64,000 nt of DNA from NCBI GenBank assembly GCA_009760855.2, contig WPIO01000011.1, positions 5,241,001 to 5,305,000 of the forward strand. Reading direction: 5' to 3'. The translations under genes and the position numbers were made by a program. Shown in pieces: positions 32,321-44,150 of this stretch (positions are counted from its first letter, which is position 1; the number at the start of each line of letters is the position of its first letter). Under the pieces are notes generated by a model, which made no database searches, was not told the origin of the DNA, and was given only the letters and a program-made list of their open reading frames with translations. Source of the stretch: Cristatella mucedo. Taxonomy: Eukaryota > Bryozoa > Phylactolaemata > Cristatellidae.

Positions 32321-33760
32321 AACTATAATAATAATAATAATGCACTTGATGAAGCGCCCTCAGAGAACTCAATCTCTTTCTAGGCGCTTCACATTTGCTG
32401 CAAAGGGAAGCGCGATTGAGTGGTGAGTAATATCATAGGCCCACAAAGGACAATTCACCAGGACCCAGCCAATGCGATGAGGAACATGTGCATTGTTCGC
32501 TTCTTTTTAAAGGACTTCGAGTAAAGGGGTGTCGTGACGTCAATCGCAAGTTACTGTGAGGCCTTGTGAACCCTATGCACATTAGGCACGATCTCCAAAG
32601 GATTTGGCTCGAGGCACCGCTAAACGATTTGAGTCAGGCTTTCGAATTGTACGACTCCAACCCACTGTGGGGGGAGCTCAAATAGGTTGGCTTGAGCAAG
32701 AGAGAGTGAAGGGTGGAAAGTGAAAGTGAGCGATAAAACGACCCTGCGATGGTCGATGCGCTGCCTGACAGGCAGCCCGTGCAGGTCAGCGAGAAGTAGT
32801 GCGATTGTGGCAACTGCAACGTTCATGACATAAAAGCCTGGCTTCAGCGTTTGGCACCAACTCTTTGGTCCCTGATTGCCGGAACACCTGCAAGTACGGA
32901 GTCAGGCAAGATTTATCTTAACTAGTAAGCTGATTTTATCGTAATTCCATTTGAAAAAGTTTTCTGCCATCCAAGTGCGTATGTCATGCAATACATGCGG
33001 CAAGGGAGCTGACTGAGTTTGACGCACGACGGCATCGGTAGGGATCAAAGCATGGCTGCGGCTGTGTACCATCGGCATAGAAGCGAAAGCCAAAGTTTTG
33101 CAACGGCTTTGCTGGAGAATGTAATGTGCTAACGAAGTGGATGAGAAAGACACAGAGGACCGCGTCCTGGGTGATCATCCGACTTTACAGGCTCCGCGAA
33201 TGATCGTTTCTTCCCGTTGAACTCATTGTGACTCTGCTCTGGACTCTCGTACTAAGATTGGAGCTAAAACGTTGCAGCACAAAACCGATTATGCCCAGGC
33301 GAGATGAGAGGCACACAAGGACTTGCTGATCAGTTTTATCAAACGCAACCAAAAAATCCAGCAAAGCAGTCAGAAAGACTTTAGCTACGTCAGCATTCCC
33401 GTGGGGTGATTATGTCCGAACACTGTCTGGAACTTACTTGCTAGGTTTGAACTTTCAATACAAGACTGGCTATTGTGCCACCCCTCGTTCCGGTGTCTTG
33501 TATAAACAGTCAGAAGGTAGACTGGGGGAAGATGCTTGAATTATCCTGGCCTGGCGTTGCCTTCCTTATACGACGCTTATCAGCGGCCTTTTTTAAGTCC
33601 AGGGCAAGATCTGAAGCCAAGGGCACACATGTGCATTATGCTTATTATACACAACAGTAGCAGATCCGTGAATTGCATAAGTACAGTAGTGAGATTGGGG
33701 TTTAGAGGGCTAGGAGTCTTCTTAGACTTGGAGACGACCGTCTAGGTGAGGTTACTAATG
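32321..33760 (-). pseudogene. LINE-A, decayed, 5'-truncated
   Basis: Minus strand from the RT linker (about 33760) to the 3' hairpin (32345-32395) and (AAT)n tail. D-I-R-T-W-M-A-E-N-F-F-K-W-N-Y-D-K aligns with D-I-L-T-W-M-A-A-N-F-L-K-L-N-D-D-K in the reference copy. The catalytic box reads F-Y-A-D-G. The C-terminal half is mostly unrecognisable. Confidence 0.7.
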
Positions 33761-34220
33761 GCAGGTTTGAATGCAGACATCGAAGTGCTGCAAAGAATCA
33801 AGGGAGACGGGAGCCCAATAGGAATTGTTGCGTGAGTATGGGCGAGTCTCGCTAAATAGCAAGCGACTTTCAAGAACACTCGTACTCGGTACAGCATTGT
33901 GTTTTCAACTATTTTCGACTCAGGAATGCTGCACTCCGATGCTGCGCTCCGATTGGCTAGCGTTGGCGGCTCACTTCCAGCAACAGAGATGCTGATGCGA
34001 TCCGATCCGCTGGCTAGCATCAGAGTGAGACGCAGGCCTCTGCCAAAAATAAATTTATTGGACGATGTGTTGTATTATATTGTTAAAAAATATGTCGTAT
34101 TGGGTGCTGTTACAATCAATATAGTGTATTATCCAGATGTAAAATATCTGTATTATTTCAATATTTACGGGGAACTTTAGTTTTTAAGTTTTAACTGCAC
34201 TTTCAGAGTCCAGAGTCTGA
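33760..34220. other. Spacer, A+T-rich at right
   Basis: Nothing recognised. Confidence 0.4.
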
Positions 34221-34227
34221 CCGCATT

Positions 34228-34940
34228 GTGTGGATGGCGGAGTGTGTAAGTCACTGCAACTCACTGTTTACTGGCCTACCGGCATGTGCGATCAGGCAAT
34301 TGCAGCTGGTGCAAAATTTCGCAGCTAGGCTTGTCTGTCGTGAGCGTCGCAGTTGCCACATTACACCCCTTCTCGCCGACCTGCACTGGCTACCAGTCAA
34401 GCAACGGATTGACTTCGAGGTTTTGTCGCTCACTTTTAGCTCAACTCATTATTTGGATCCAGCAAATCTCTCAGATCTACTCCCCCATCAGGCCAAGCAT
34501 CGTACCACCCGCTTTTCGGAATCCAACAGTCTACCAATACCTCGTACAAACTTCAAATCCTTTGGAGACCGTGCATTTAGTTCGTATGCTCCCAAAGCCT
34601 AGAACTCCCTCCCGACCTGCGTCAGAACATCCCCTGACCTGACCACATTTAACAAGAACTTAAAAATACACCTATTTAGGACAGCATTTAGTGGGTCCTT
34701 GTGATTCGTCCTTGATGTGCTTATGCGTGCTGACACTGTGCATGCTGCCATTAACCGCATTTGCATGCTGACCCTGTGCATGTCACCCCTAACCAAGTCA
34801 TTCATGTTGTTTGTTTATCAAGCATGATATTACTTACCATTCAATTGCATTTCCCTTTGCAGCAAATGTAAAGCGCCTAGAGAGAGATTAAGTTCTCTGA
34901 GGGCGCTTTATCAAGTGCATTATTATTATTATTATTATTT
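34228..34940 (+). mobile_element. LINE-A 3' third, young-looking
   Basis: Open from 34228 to 34602: N-S-L-F-T-G-L-P-A-C-A-I-R, then C-H-I-T-P-L-L-A-D-L-H-W-L-P-V-K-Q-R-I-D-F and F-G-D-R-A-F-S-S-Y-A-P-K-A. The stop right after the last segment is one change from the Trp found in other copies. The 3' UTR, hairpin (34870-34909) and (ATT)n tail are intact. Confidence 0.8.
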
Positions 34941-35054
34941 TTAAGTCCATGTGGCGTGTTTGGTAGACGTGCAATTTTATCATTATTGCTCCGATGACAA
35001 TAACGATATATTATGCTATTCACAATTATAATAACACTATACTGCATTATAATT
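34941..35054. other. Short A+T-rich spacer
   Basis: Nothing recognised. Confidence 0.4.
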
Positions 35055-35187
35055 CATTTGTATAGCGCCCCAAGAGAACTAAATCTCTTTTCAGGCGCTT
35101 CACATATGCCTCAGGGCTCGAGCCCACGATCTCAGCCAGACCTTAGTCGGGGCGAACACCTTAACCACTGGACCAACCAAGCTCGGC
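35055..35187 (-). mobile_element. T2 SINE, best copy
   Basis: The minus strand starts CGAGCTTGGTTGGTCCAGTG and GTTAAGGTGTTCGCC (tRNA-like A-box region), has a B-box-like GTGGGCTCGAGCCC, and then runs directly into the LINE-A-type hairpin: AGCGCC/GGCGCT outer stem (35064-35069 with 35094-35099) and AGAGA/TCTCT inner stem. No LINE coding sequence lies between head and hairpin. Confidence 0.75.
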
Positions 35188-35444
35188 AATTTGTTTGCAA
35201 TGGCAATTTAAATATATTTATCGTTAGCTTTGAAAATAAAATTGACAATACAATGACAATGTTATTGTTCCAAGGCATGGTGGGACGTATATAGAGAAGC
35301 AATCACCAAACTCCTCCATCCTACTTTAAGCCTTAACGAGAGCGCCCAGCCACGTAATAAATTAACAAGAACATACGGTAATACAAAATAAACGTACATA
35401 AAATGCAATTGCAGGCGGCAGTTAAAAACATGCGAGCTGATTTA

Positions 35445-35600
35445 ACAGCCTCTTTTTTATAGCGACAGGAGAGCCTTTACAACAATCACCACCGCTTGCA
35501 GCGGCGATCAAGAATCGCACACCGTAGGACTCAGACCCTCGACCTCGGTCCCGAGGTCGTGAAAAGCAACTGCCTTATCTAGTGTGCCATTCGCCATCGC
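35445..35600 (-). mobile_element. T1 SINE
   Basis: The minus strand matches 22430-22590: AGATAAGGCAGTTGCTTTTC, then GGTCCCGAGG-type and GGGTCTGAGTCCTAC, the GCAAGCGGTGGTGATTG region and the GAGGCTGTTAAATCAGC end. Confidence 0.8.
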
Positions 35601-35814
35601 TCACCATAGCCTTACTGCTAGGTCGCCGCACCGCGGCTGAGAATCCGCTACACGATTTGTGGCGGCCTTCATCACATTGTGGCCGGGCAGTCCTTGCCGG
35701 CTGCGCAAATTCCATCCATTCATCTGGCTGTCCACGAGAGGCTGTCACGTCACCGCCGCTGACTTCCCTGCCACGAGCGGAATGCCGGCCCCTGTCAGCC
35801 AATGTCGCCGGCTC

Positions 35815-36003
35815 CTGAAACGCCGCCGGGCCATGAAATGCCGCCGGGCCATGAAACGCCGCCGGGCCATGAAACGCCGCCGGGCCATGAAACGCCGCCG
35901 GGCCATAAAACGCCGCCGGACCATGAAACGCCGCCGGGCTATGAAACGCCGCCCGGCCATGAAACGCCGCCGGGCCATGAAACGCCGCCGGGCCATGAAA
36001 CGC
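35815..36003. repeat. 18-bp minisatellite, about 10-11 units
   Basis: Units of the type GCCGCCGGGCCATGAAAC. Since 18 is a multiple of three and the unit lacks stops in several frames, it reads as A-A-F-H-G-P or R-R-R-F-M-A on the minus strand and T-P-P-G-H-E on the plus strand. Confidence 0.95.
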
Positions 36004-36089
36004 TGCGGGCTCCTCCAATGACGCCCCCGGCTCCTCTTCGGGCGCCGCAGGCTCGCGTTCCCCTGCCGCATCGGCTCCACCGCATCCTC

Positions 36090-36275
36090 GGCTTTAACTA
36101 GCACAGAGAAAGCCACCGCCTCCTCTTCCGCCGGTATCGGCGCCAACCGATGGAGGGAGGCTGGTACGCCCCCCATCCTTGGCTTTAACCAGCACGGAGA
36201 AAGCGGTCACATGGCCTCCGCCTCCTCTTCCGCCGGTATCGGCACCAACCGATGGAGGGAGGCTGGTACGAGCTG
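36090..36275. repeat. Tandem duplication of about 90 bp
   Basis: TCCTCTTCCGCCGGTATCGG and GATGGAGGGAGGCTGGTACG occur in both units (about 36120 and 36224), together with the GGCTTTAAC[CT]AGCAC block. Confidence 0.9.
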
Positions 36276-36436
36276 GTTCGAGCGGTCGTGACCGACGTTG
36301 ACCGACTGCTATACATTGTGGCTTACGCCGAGCCTTTCCTGTTCGAGTCGACTGCGTTCGGCCATGACGTCGGCCTCTTCGTCGGTCAAGACAGTACACA
36401 GACAAACGAACCGGCGGCGCAACGGCTCACAATCGT

Positions 36437-36444
36437 CTTTTATA
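36437..36444 (-). promoter_or_regulatory. TATA box
   Basis: TATAAAAG on the minus strand, about 32 bp above the Met at 36405. Transcription would start close to or at that Met, so the true start codon is probably further down. Confidence 0.5.
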
Positions 36445-36449
36445 GCCAC

Positions 36450-37240
36450 CGGCTATTCCACATAATAGCTCTTGGCAGAATCCAGAAGAAAATGATGCGC
36501 ATGACGCTCTGAAGCAGCGTATCTAGTTATATCTATGCCGAGCCACCGCCCGCCACTCGAAAGGAATCAGCCAGGACAAAAACCAGCCGTCGCCGCCTCT
36601 AAGCACCTCGTACGTAAACAGCGTCTTACCGTTTTTACTCCGATCGAGCTAAAATCTCATGAAACCAACCGTTCTCTGCGACTAATTGCTGTGTGTGTGC
36701 GCGTGCTCGCGTCTAGCTAAACAGCGACGACTTGGCGCACTCGTACGCAACCGTACTCAGCAACGTTCAATCATTAGTTTAAGTGCAGACGTTCGCTCTA
36801 ACAGAACTGTCGTCTGCGACTGACAGGAACTCAGCGCTGCGACGGTTTAGCGTTCCCGCTCGCGTCCGGCAACAGGGATGCCGCGCTGCGAATGGCGTCG
36901 GGTTGGGACAGAGCTAGAGAAGCAATCGCTATAAAATAGATTAGCGATCTTTTATATCTTGCTCGAAAAAAAAGCTAGAGAAGCGATTTGCTAGATCACC
37001 GCTAGAATCGATATGGTGGGTGATAACGTGCGAGCGATCAAGGAGATGATTGATGGTTGACATTAGAAGTTTAGAATTGCGCACCGGAGATTCAACAATG
37101 TTCTTCATTGAAGCTGGAATCTGATTTTGCTGAGATAGATTGGTACAATCGATAGCAGTCTTCCTTCGCCTGTCGATAGACATAATTTACAGCGCTGATC
37201 TTTGGTAGGCTTTCTCAACCTTCCGCTTATGAAAAAAAAC
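36450..37240. other. Spacer
   Basis: No gene or repeat recognised. Confidence 0.4.
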
Positions 37241-37244
37241 AATA

Positions 37245-37410
37245 AATATTAGCTGATTTAACAGCCTCATTTATATAGTGGCAGGAGAACCTTAACAACC
37301 ATCACCACCACTTGCAGTTGGCAATTAAAGATCGTTCACTGTAGGATTCGAGCCAGCGACCTCGATCGTAAAGAGCGTTCACCCTAGCTCCTGGGCTGTT
37401 ACGGCCTAGA
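37245..37410 (-). mobile_element. T1 SINE, diverged
   Basis: The minus strand carries AGCCCAGGAGCTAGGGTGAA (head), GCTGGCTCGAATCCTAC (B box), a GCAAGTGGTGGTGATGG region and a GAGGCTGTTAAATCAGC end. Confidence 0.7.
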
Positions 37411-38540
37411 CCTAGCTAGAATAATGTCTGCTGTAAACAATAGGTCATCTCGGCGACGGCGGACAGTGTGCTTAGTCAGAGGTGCAAACTCGTCAAGATT
37501 CAAAATAATAAAGAATGTCGACTAGTGTCATATCATAAAGCTGAATTAGGACCCAAAACAAATCGAGGGGACCCTGCATGCTTCGGAAACGCGGTTCTTT
37601 CGCTACTACAGCGCGCCGCAGATCGGAATTCAGATTGACATGACCCGCACGTGCTCGCACAGCATCACTTCGGGTCTGGCACAACGCTTCTATCGAGCGA
37701 GCGAAAATCCACCGGTAATAAACGCCGTCTAAGCAGCACTTAACTACTTCCGCCTCATCAGCCCCTGGCCCCTGCCGACCTTCGCGATGACCGCACGCAC
37801 GCTGGCCTCTTTCCACAGTTCTCCGCCTCCTAGCGGCCGAGCGGAAGCGACCGATCGCTGCGCACGCATCAGCCTGCACCGCAGCTAGCTGGCGGTCGTT
37901 CGCGGCTACTGGACCGTTAGCAGACGACGGCGACGACCTGACGCCCGGAGGCGGCGGCGTCGGGAGAACTGACGGATGGCGCGTTGAGCTTGGGAGCGCC
38001 GGGAGCTGGCCGCGAACGCCGCACGGCAGCCTCTCCGTCACGGCCTCCTACGAAAGCGTAGCTGAGCCTCGGCTGCTTCTACGGCTGAGGCGCTCAGTCG
38101 ACCATCCCGACAGAGACATTCACGACCGCTTCCATCCGGCCGAAGATCAGGTGGTTGCCGCAGGGCAACCGGGTGGGCAGCCGTCTGAAAGCCGGACGAT
38201 CGAGATAATGTCCTTAGATGCGCGTCGTACAAGCACATTCAAGCGATATGCCATTTTGCGACGTACGCCCGGGAGCACGTGCGGTGTTTTAGCAATTTCT
38301 GGACGCGCCAGGACCCACGCGTTTGCATGCGGGCGGAGTTGCACTGCTCGCAACGGCTAATGTAGCCACGAGAATTCTCGCTCCTCCGTACTTCACCCCC
38401 GCGCCCTCCTCCCTGATGGTGTACCCACCCCCATCTCGCACCGTCTCTCAAGACGTCTCTGAGCGCCCTGGTCGGCTGTAGAGGTCAGAGGTCGAGGTCA
38501 GAGACCGTGACGACGCCGCGCTCTTCGACGGTCTTGAGTC
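37411..38540. other. Spacer and G+C-rich block, no confirmed gene
   Basis: The minus frame 38041-37493 (182 codons) is Pro/Arg/Ala-rich and has no recognisable domain. It overlaps no known repeat, so a real exon cannot be excluded. Confidence 0.35.
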
Positions 38541-38544
38541 TGCC

Positions 38545-40075
38545 TTTCGTCTCAGATCATGTCCCTGAATCCTTCAAAAAGGCTTTAGTCTCCTTTTTTA
38601 CCGTTCCTATCAAAGACACAGACTCAGCTTTGCTTCGGGTGTATAACGACTTACATAGGAATGCAGACTTAGGTAGAGTATCTCGTCTTGTTTCGCACGA
38701 CCTTTCGGCAGCTTTTAATAGCTCGGTCACCAAGTACTTCTCGAGCGCCTCTCTCTCTCACCTGGGCATCACTGGTACTGCACTGCAATGGTTCAGGTCC
38801 TATCTTAGTGGGAGACTCCAGAGTATTTATGTGAACGGGCAAAGATCATCCGATGAACCTCTGAAGTACGGGGAGTACCTCAGGGATCTATGCTTGATCC
38901 CATTCTTTTCATGATGTATACTCTATCCTCTTGCCGATGTGATTGCCAAGCACAATCTAGGCTTTAATCACTATTTTAATTACTTCTGCAGGTTACACTC
39001 AGTTTACCTTTGTTTTGATCCTTCCCAGCCTTCCATCGCGTCAAATTCTCTCAACTCCTTTGCTGCATGTACTGATGACATCCGCACACGGATGGCAGCC
39101 AACTTTCTTTAATTGAATGATGTGATGATGAAACCAACTTACTAGTTATGGGCAAACCAAGTGGGACTCTTACGCTGGAAAACCTTACGCTCAAAATTGG
39201 CTCGGCCAGCACGTCTCCTGTTGAATCTGCACGAAATCTCGGTGTCCTATTCCAAATTGACCTTTAATTAGACGACCTCATCAGCTCCACAGTCAAGTCT
39301 GCCTACTTTCAGCTACGTAACATTGCTAAAATTTGGGCTTTTTTGGGCAGGGATACCACATTTAAACTAGTCCATGCATTCGTGACAATTCATCACGACT
39401 TCTGTAAGTCACTGCTTGCTGGTTTAGCGGCCTGTGCATTAAGGCGCTTACAGATGGTGCACAACTCTGCAGCTAAGCTTGTTTATCGTGAGCGTCGTAG
39501 TTGACACATTGCACCAAGTCTAGCCAACCGGCACTGGCTGCTGGTCAAGCAACGCATCGAATTTAACGTTCTGTCACCCTCTTTTAGGTTCATTCATTAT
39601 TTGGCTCTAGTCAACCTATCAGAGCTACTCCCCCACCAGGCCAAGCATCGTAGCACCTACACTTTTTTTAATCTAATCGCTTACCTATACCTCGTACAAG
39701 CCTCAAATTATTTAGAGACCTTGCCATTAGTTCGTATGCTCCCGAAGCCTGGAACTCACTCCCGACTTGCGTTATGACATCGCCTCACTTGATGACATTT
39801 AAAAAGAAGCTAAAATATGTATCTCAGAATTTAGAGGAGTTCATTCCATGTGATTCGTCCTTTGTGCAGCCGTGCTAGCTGCCACTAACCATCTTTACAT
39901 GCTGACCTTGTGCACGTCACCTCTAACCATGCTATCCACGTTGTGATTGACCACGCTCCGGCTAACCATTCGACCATGCTAGCTTGGTAGCATACGTAAA
40001 GTGCCTCGGAAATAGATAAAGTTCGCTGAAGGTACTATGCAAAAATGTAATTACTATTATTACTATTGTTAATGC
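38545..40075 (+). pseudogene. LINE-A, decayed, from RT linker to 3' end
   Basis: RT traces in order: S-F-K-K-A-L-V, then a deletion of the NYRP region, D-L-S-A-A-F-N (first Asp kept), I-T-G-T-A-L-Q-W-F-R-S-Y-L-S-G-R-L-Q-S-I, then the catalytic box region replaced by 'ACTTCTGCAGGTTACACTCA' (YADD lost), and the C-terminus to a diverged hairpin and a TAATTACTATTATTACTATTG tail at about 40050-40075. Many frameshifts. Confidence 0.75.
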
Positions 40076-40333
40076 GGTGGCGAGCTGGTCGGCGCGTCGA
40101 GAGTCCGCCGCCGAAGCCGCCGACGACGCTCGCGCACACGGCGACACCGGCGACGGCGACCGCCGCAAGCGACCTCGCGACGACGAGTGCCAGTGACTGC
40201 AGCTGCAGCGCCGCCTCGATAGCCGCTGCGAGAGTAGTTTTTTCGCTCGCTCAGCCGAGGCAGCATTCGCTACCGCGCCGGGGCTCCCCGGTTCCTGGCA
40301 GGAGCGGCAGCAGCAGCTGTGCTGCCGCCCTGT

Positions 40334-40470
<137 letters not shown>

Positions 40471-40477
40471 CCCTGTA

Positions 40478-43110
40478 GTTTCCGCTCCGAGAGCGTGCCC
40501 AATCGCGCCCGCCCCGAGAGCGTGCCCAATCGCGCCCGCCAGAGCAGCGCGACCTGCGTTTGCGAGGACTTACGACAGCTGCACTTTTCGAGCCGACGCG
40601 CTCGCGAAACGCCAGCTGATTTGGCGTGCACTGCGGGGAGCGCCTCGCTCCGAGCGCCGATCGACCGGCAGCAACGGGGCGTACCCTTGCGCGTGGTCCC
40701 GTATTGCCGCGCGTGCGGCCTCGCGCGAGCCGCTGACGACGCCGCTACAATCGGCGCCGCGGCCGCAGCCAGTGGCGACTGGGAACTCAGCCTGAACGAT
40801 TGCGTCGCCCCGACAGAGGATATCGTCAGTCGGCAACGGACATTAAGCTCGCCGCAGTTTCTCCAAAATAGTATGGGCAGCGCTCCCGACAGCGGCGCAA
40901 GGAGAGAAAAAGAGGCCTGCCGGGGGGCCGCCGCCAGTGCAAGCGCCTGCTGTAGTGACGTCAGAAGGCGGCAACTTCTCGCAAGCGGCTGACCGCGCGG
41001 CGGCAGCGGTGGCGGTGGCGGCGGCATGCCGCAAATTGCGCAACTTCCCGCGCCGCTCTCGGCGCTGCCCCGCCCCCGCTAACCATGACGCCACCCCGAC
41101 TGGAGCCATCCGTCGTCGGATCGCTGCTCGTATAGGCGGCGCCAGAGCAGCCGCGCCAAACGGGTGGGCGGGAGGCGGCCGTGTGGTCACGTGATCCTTG
41201 CGAAGCTGCCGCCAGGGCGCGCCGGCGGCCCAATCATGGCCCTCTTCTGGCGGCCATCCATCACGTAGGCCTGCGTAGGCCTGCTGCTGACCCCAGGCGC
41301 CGGGAGCGCGCGCTCGCTTCGCTCCGCGAGGCGACCAAGCCGCGGCCGGGGGCTGCGGAGGCGGCGGCCCCAAGCGAAGCGAAAGCGGGGCGAAAGCGAG
41401 GTGAACGCACCGCTTGTCAAGCCGCCTTCGACCGGCAGGATCGGATGGCCAGGAAAGGCTCGCGCGCAGCTGGCGTCGGCTGCGCGGTTAAACGCGAGGC
41501 ATGGTCCGGACTGCACGCTGCGGCCGCGCTCAAAAAAGGCGCCGCCGAGCTCGCTCGCCTCAGCTCGCCGCGCGGGGCGCGAGACGCGCGCTCCAAGGCG
41601 ACCCGCTGGAGACAAAGAGGAGCGCTGCGACGCTTCATCGCGTGCGTCGCAGCGCTCCGTTGCGATCTCGGCGGCGAATGCTAATCGCCCATCCGTTGGA
41701 TTCGCGGCGGCAGCAGCAGCAGCCGCCGAGCGCTGGCAAAAGGCTCGCGAACTAGAGAGCCTTTCGCAATCGAGAAGAGCGTCCGCCCGCTCAGTGGAGT
41801 CGCAAAAATAAGCAGCACCGCCGCTGCCGGCGGCGCACGGTCCGCCGCTCGCTCTCCGCGTCTCGACGAGCCTCGAAGTGACAGAAGAACAGGAAAACGT
41901 CCGCGTGTCGGCCGCAGCTGAAGCGAGGCCGCAGCTGCGAATAAAGACGCAGCGCCGATGCAGCTGGACTCGGCGCTCGCCACTCGATGCATTTGGCGCG
42001 CTTTTCGGAGCGCGTCCTCGAGACCGGAGCGCTCGCGGGGGATTCGCGGTCGCGGCCGTCTTACGCCTTTTAGCCACCGACGCGGGCCGCGTCGGTGGGC
42101 GAGCCCTTCTCGCCGCGCACGCCCCCACGAGCTGCGAGCTAGTTTCTGCCCGCTATCCGGCTTGCGGCCTCGCGGGCCTCGGGGTGCGCGTGCCTCGTCC
42201 CTTTCGAGCGGCGCCGACGCATTCCGAACGTATCGCTCGCGGCATTTTCGAGCGATATAACGCGCGGCGGCGCTTCAAAGCCGACTCGGAAGCCCGCGCG
42301 GCTGCCGCTTCGTTTCCGGCTTGGTTCGCGCAGCCGCCGCCGCCGCTGCTGTCAGTCTCGCGGCGGCGGTGCTAGGGACGGCAACTAGCGCGGCGCTGCA
42401 AGCGCTGGCTAAAGGGTCGCGGCAGCCGCGGCGGCGGCGGCGGCGCAGTCGATTGGGGGGCGCGAGCCCCGGCTTCGCCGCCTCGCGGTCGCTGCTGCAG
42501 GCAATCTGTAGCCAGGGAGAGAAAGTGGCGGTCGGTAAATAGCGAGCGTTCCTCTCTCTGGCGTCTGAATGAGAGTTTCTCTCTCTCTCTGGCGTCTGCT
42601 GCAGCCGAGCAGCCCGCTACTTAATGCATTGCAGAGGCCGCAGCTGCAGCATCGATATAGTGCGGAGCTCCGAACGGAAATAGCGGTTAATGGAAAGGGA
42701 CTGCGAGGCGGTGGCGGCGATGCAGCGCAGGGGCTGGCGCAATTAACCTTTTTGAGAAGTCGCATTTGGACCGTAGCGGCTCGCGCTGCTGGAGAGGGCT
42801 TATCGTCCAGATTTAGCCGGTCCGCCTGTTCGGACCGCACGCAGAGCGCAGAGCGTCTGCTCTCTGGAGGCCCGCCGCCGAGGATCAAGCGGACTGCGGC
42901 GGCGGCGGCGGCGGCGGCGGAGCGCGCAGCCCGCTCCGAAGCGATCGCACACTCGACTCAAAATGCCGGAATGCTGTGGACGCCGCCCTGCGCATGACAT
43001 CTAGCGTGGCCCGGGCCACGGGGTAGCAGCGCAGTCGGCCCAAGGCAGGCCGCGATGCCCTGAGCAGGCGGCCTGCGAGTGCTAAATAAAGAACGTTGCG
43101 GATTGCCATC
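40478..43110. other. Largest G+C-rich block, no confirmed gene
   Basis: CpG-dense. Overlapping frames are open on both strands, up to 313 codons (42128-41187 minus), with A/R/S-rich composition and no domain. An AATAAA at 43084, just past the block on the plus strand, is compatible with a gene ending there, but I could not find its exons. Confidence 0.4.
40482..40541. repeat. 27-bp tandem duplication
   Basis: CGAGAGCGTGCCCAATCGCG with following bases occurs twice in direct succession. Confidence 0.9.
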
Positions 43111-44150
43111 TCCGATCCATGGCTTTAATTAACGAGTATTTTCGTTCCGCACCTTATGACGCCAGCTTCGGCAAGCTAAATACCGTCGCCGCACACTGGC
43201 CGTGCTCAACGACGCACCGGAAGAAGTGCATGCACCGCAGGCGGCTTCGTCCTCGCACAGAGGGGTGAATCAACGAATCAGCGAACCAGTCCGGTCTGCC
43301 GCACGCCGCAGGAGGCGCGCAGCGATTAGCTGGCGTCGACGGACGCGAGGCTGTCGCCGAGCCCGACGACGGCGAGTCTCGCGTCAATCGCAGCGTCGCG
43401 CTCTGCTGCTCTCAGGCGGTGGCGGCGGCGACGATTCAAACGCGACGCGAGGCGGTCGCTGGCGCGACGCGATGCAGCGACGGCACGCATATAGCGCCGA
43501 AGCCGGGATCGCGCCGACAGGAAAGCTGGCGTATGAGACGAAATTCGGGGCGGGCGAATAATGCGGTCGCGAACGCGCGGCAACTAAAAGCAGCTCATTT
43601 CGCGACGCAGCTCCGTAGCGGCCGAGAGCGTCACCATCGGAGCTGACCAGTCGCGCGGCGGCGTCTCGTGCGCGACCTCTCCACCCAACCACCCATCCAT
43701 CCATCCACCCGTCTTTGCCAGTTCGCTCTCCGTCCGTCTGCGTCCGTCTGAGTATATGTCGTCCATGTCGCCCTTGTCGTCGTGCTGGGTGCTCGAATGA
43801 AAACCCCAACAGTCGCAACGGGCACAGCCAGACAGCGTCGTCCGCACTGGCTTGTCATCTGTGATCGACATGTGCGGATTACAAGCCATATCATCTTGCG
43901 AATCAATCGAATTAGCGTAGCGATCCGCCGCCTTGCACCCGGCGTTTCTCGCTTACCGGCCGGGCGTGGTGCGCGCACGCACTCACGCAGCGATCGATCG
44001 CGGATTCATCGCGTGCCCATTGTCGCCGTTCATCGCGCGATGAAAGGATGGCGGATGCCGAAGGAAATGTAGGAACGTGCACGTGAACATCCGCTACCCG
44101 ACCGCGGCGCAATTCGACAACATCTCACATGCAAACCGACCACCAAGCTA
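43111..44150. other. G+C-rich spacer
   Basis: Frames on both strands, no domain. A short CCAT-rich run lies at 43685-43705. Confidence 0.4.

Larger units (their letters stand above)
35600..36450 (-). other. Unresolved transcription unit or LTR-like block with minisatellite
   Basis: The minus strand has a TATA box (36437-36444), then a frame from 36405 containing two R-T-S-L-P-P-S-V-G-A-D-T-G units, then the 18-bp minisatellite. The layout (promoter, short ORF, repeat-coding tail) recalls the gag-only LTR element at 1391-3431, but I found no direct repeats bounding it. Which frame, if any, is translated is unclear. Confidence 0.35.

Noticed and set aside
35815-36003. Regular direct repeats that might suggest a CRISPR array
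   Set aside because: Units are contiguous 18-bp copies without spacers, in a eukaryotic context; it is a minisatellite.
41187-42128. 313-codon minus-strand frame
   Set aside because: Overlaps comparable plus-strand frames, has no recognisable domain and sits in the most G+C-rich block. A transcript would be needed to revive it.
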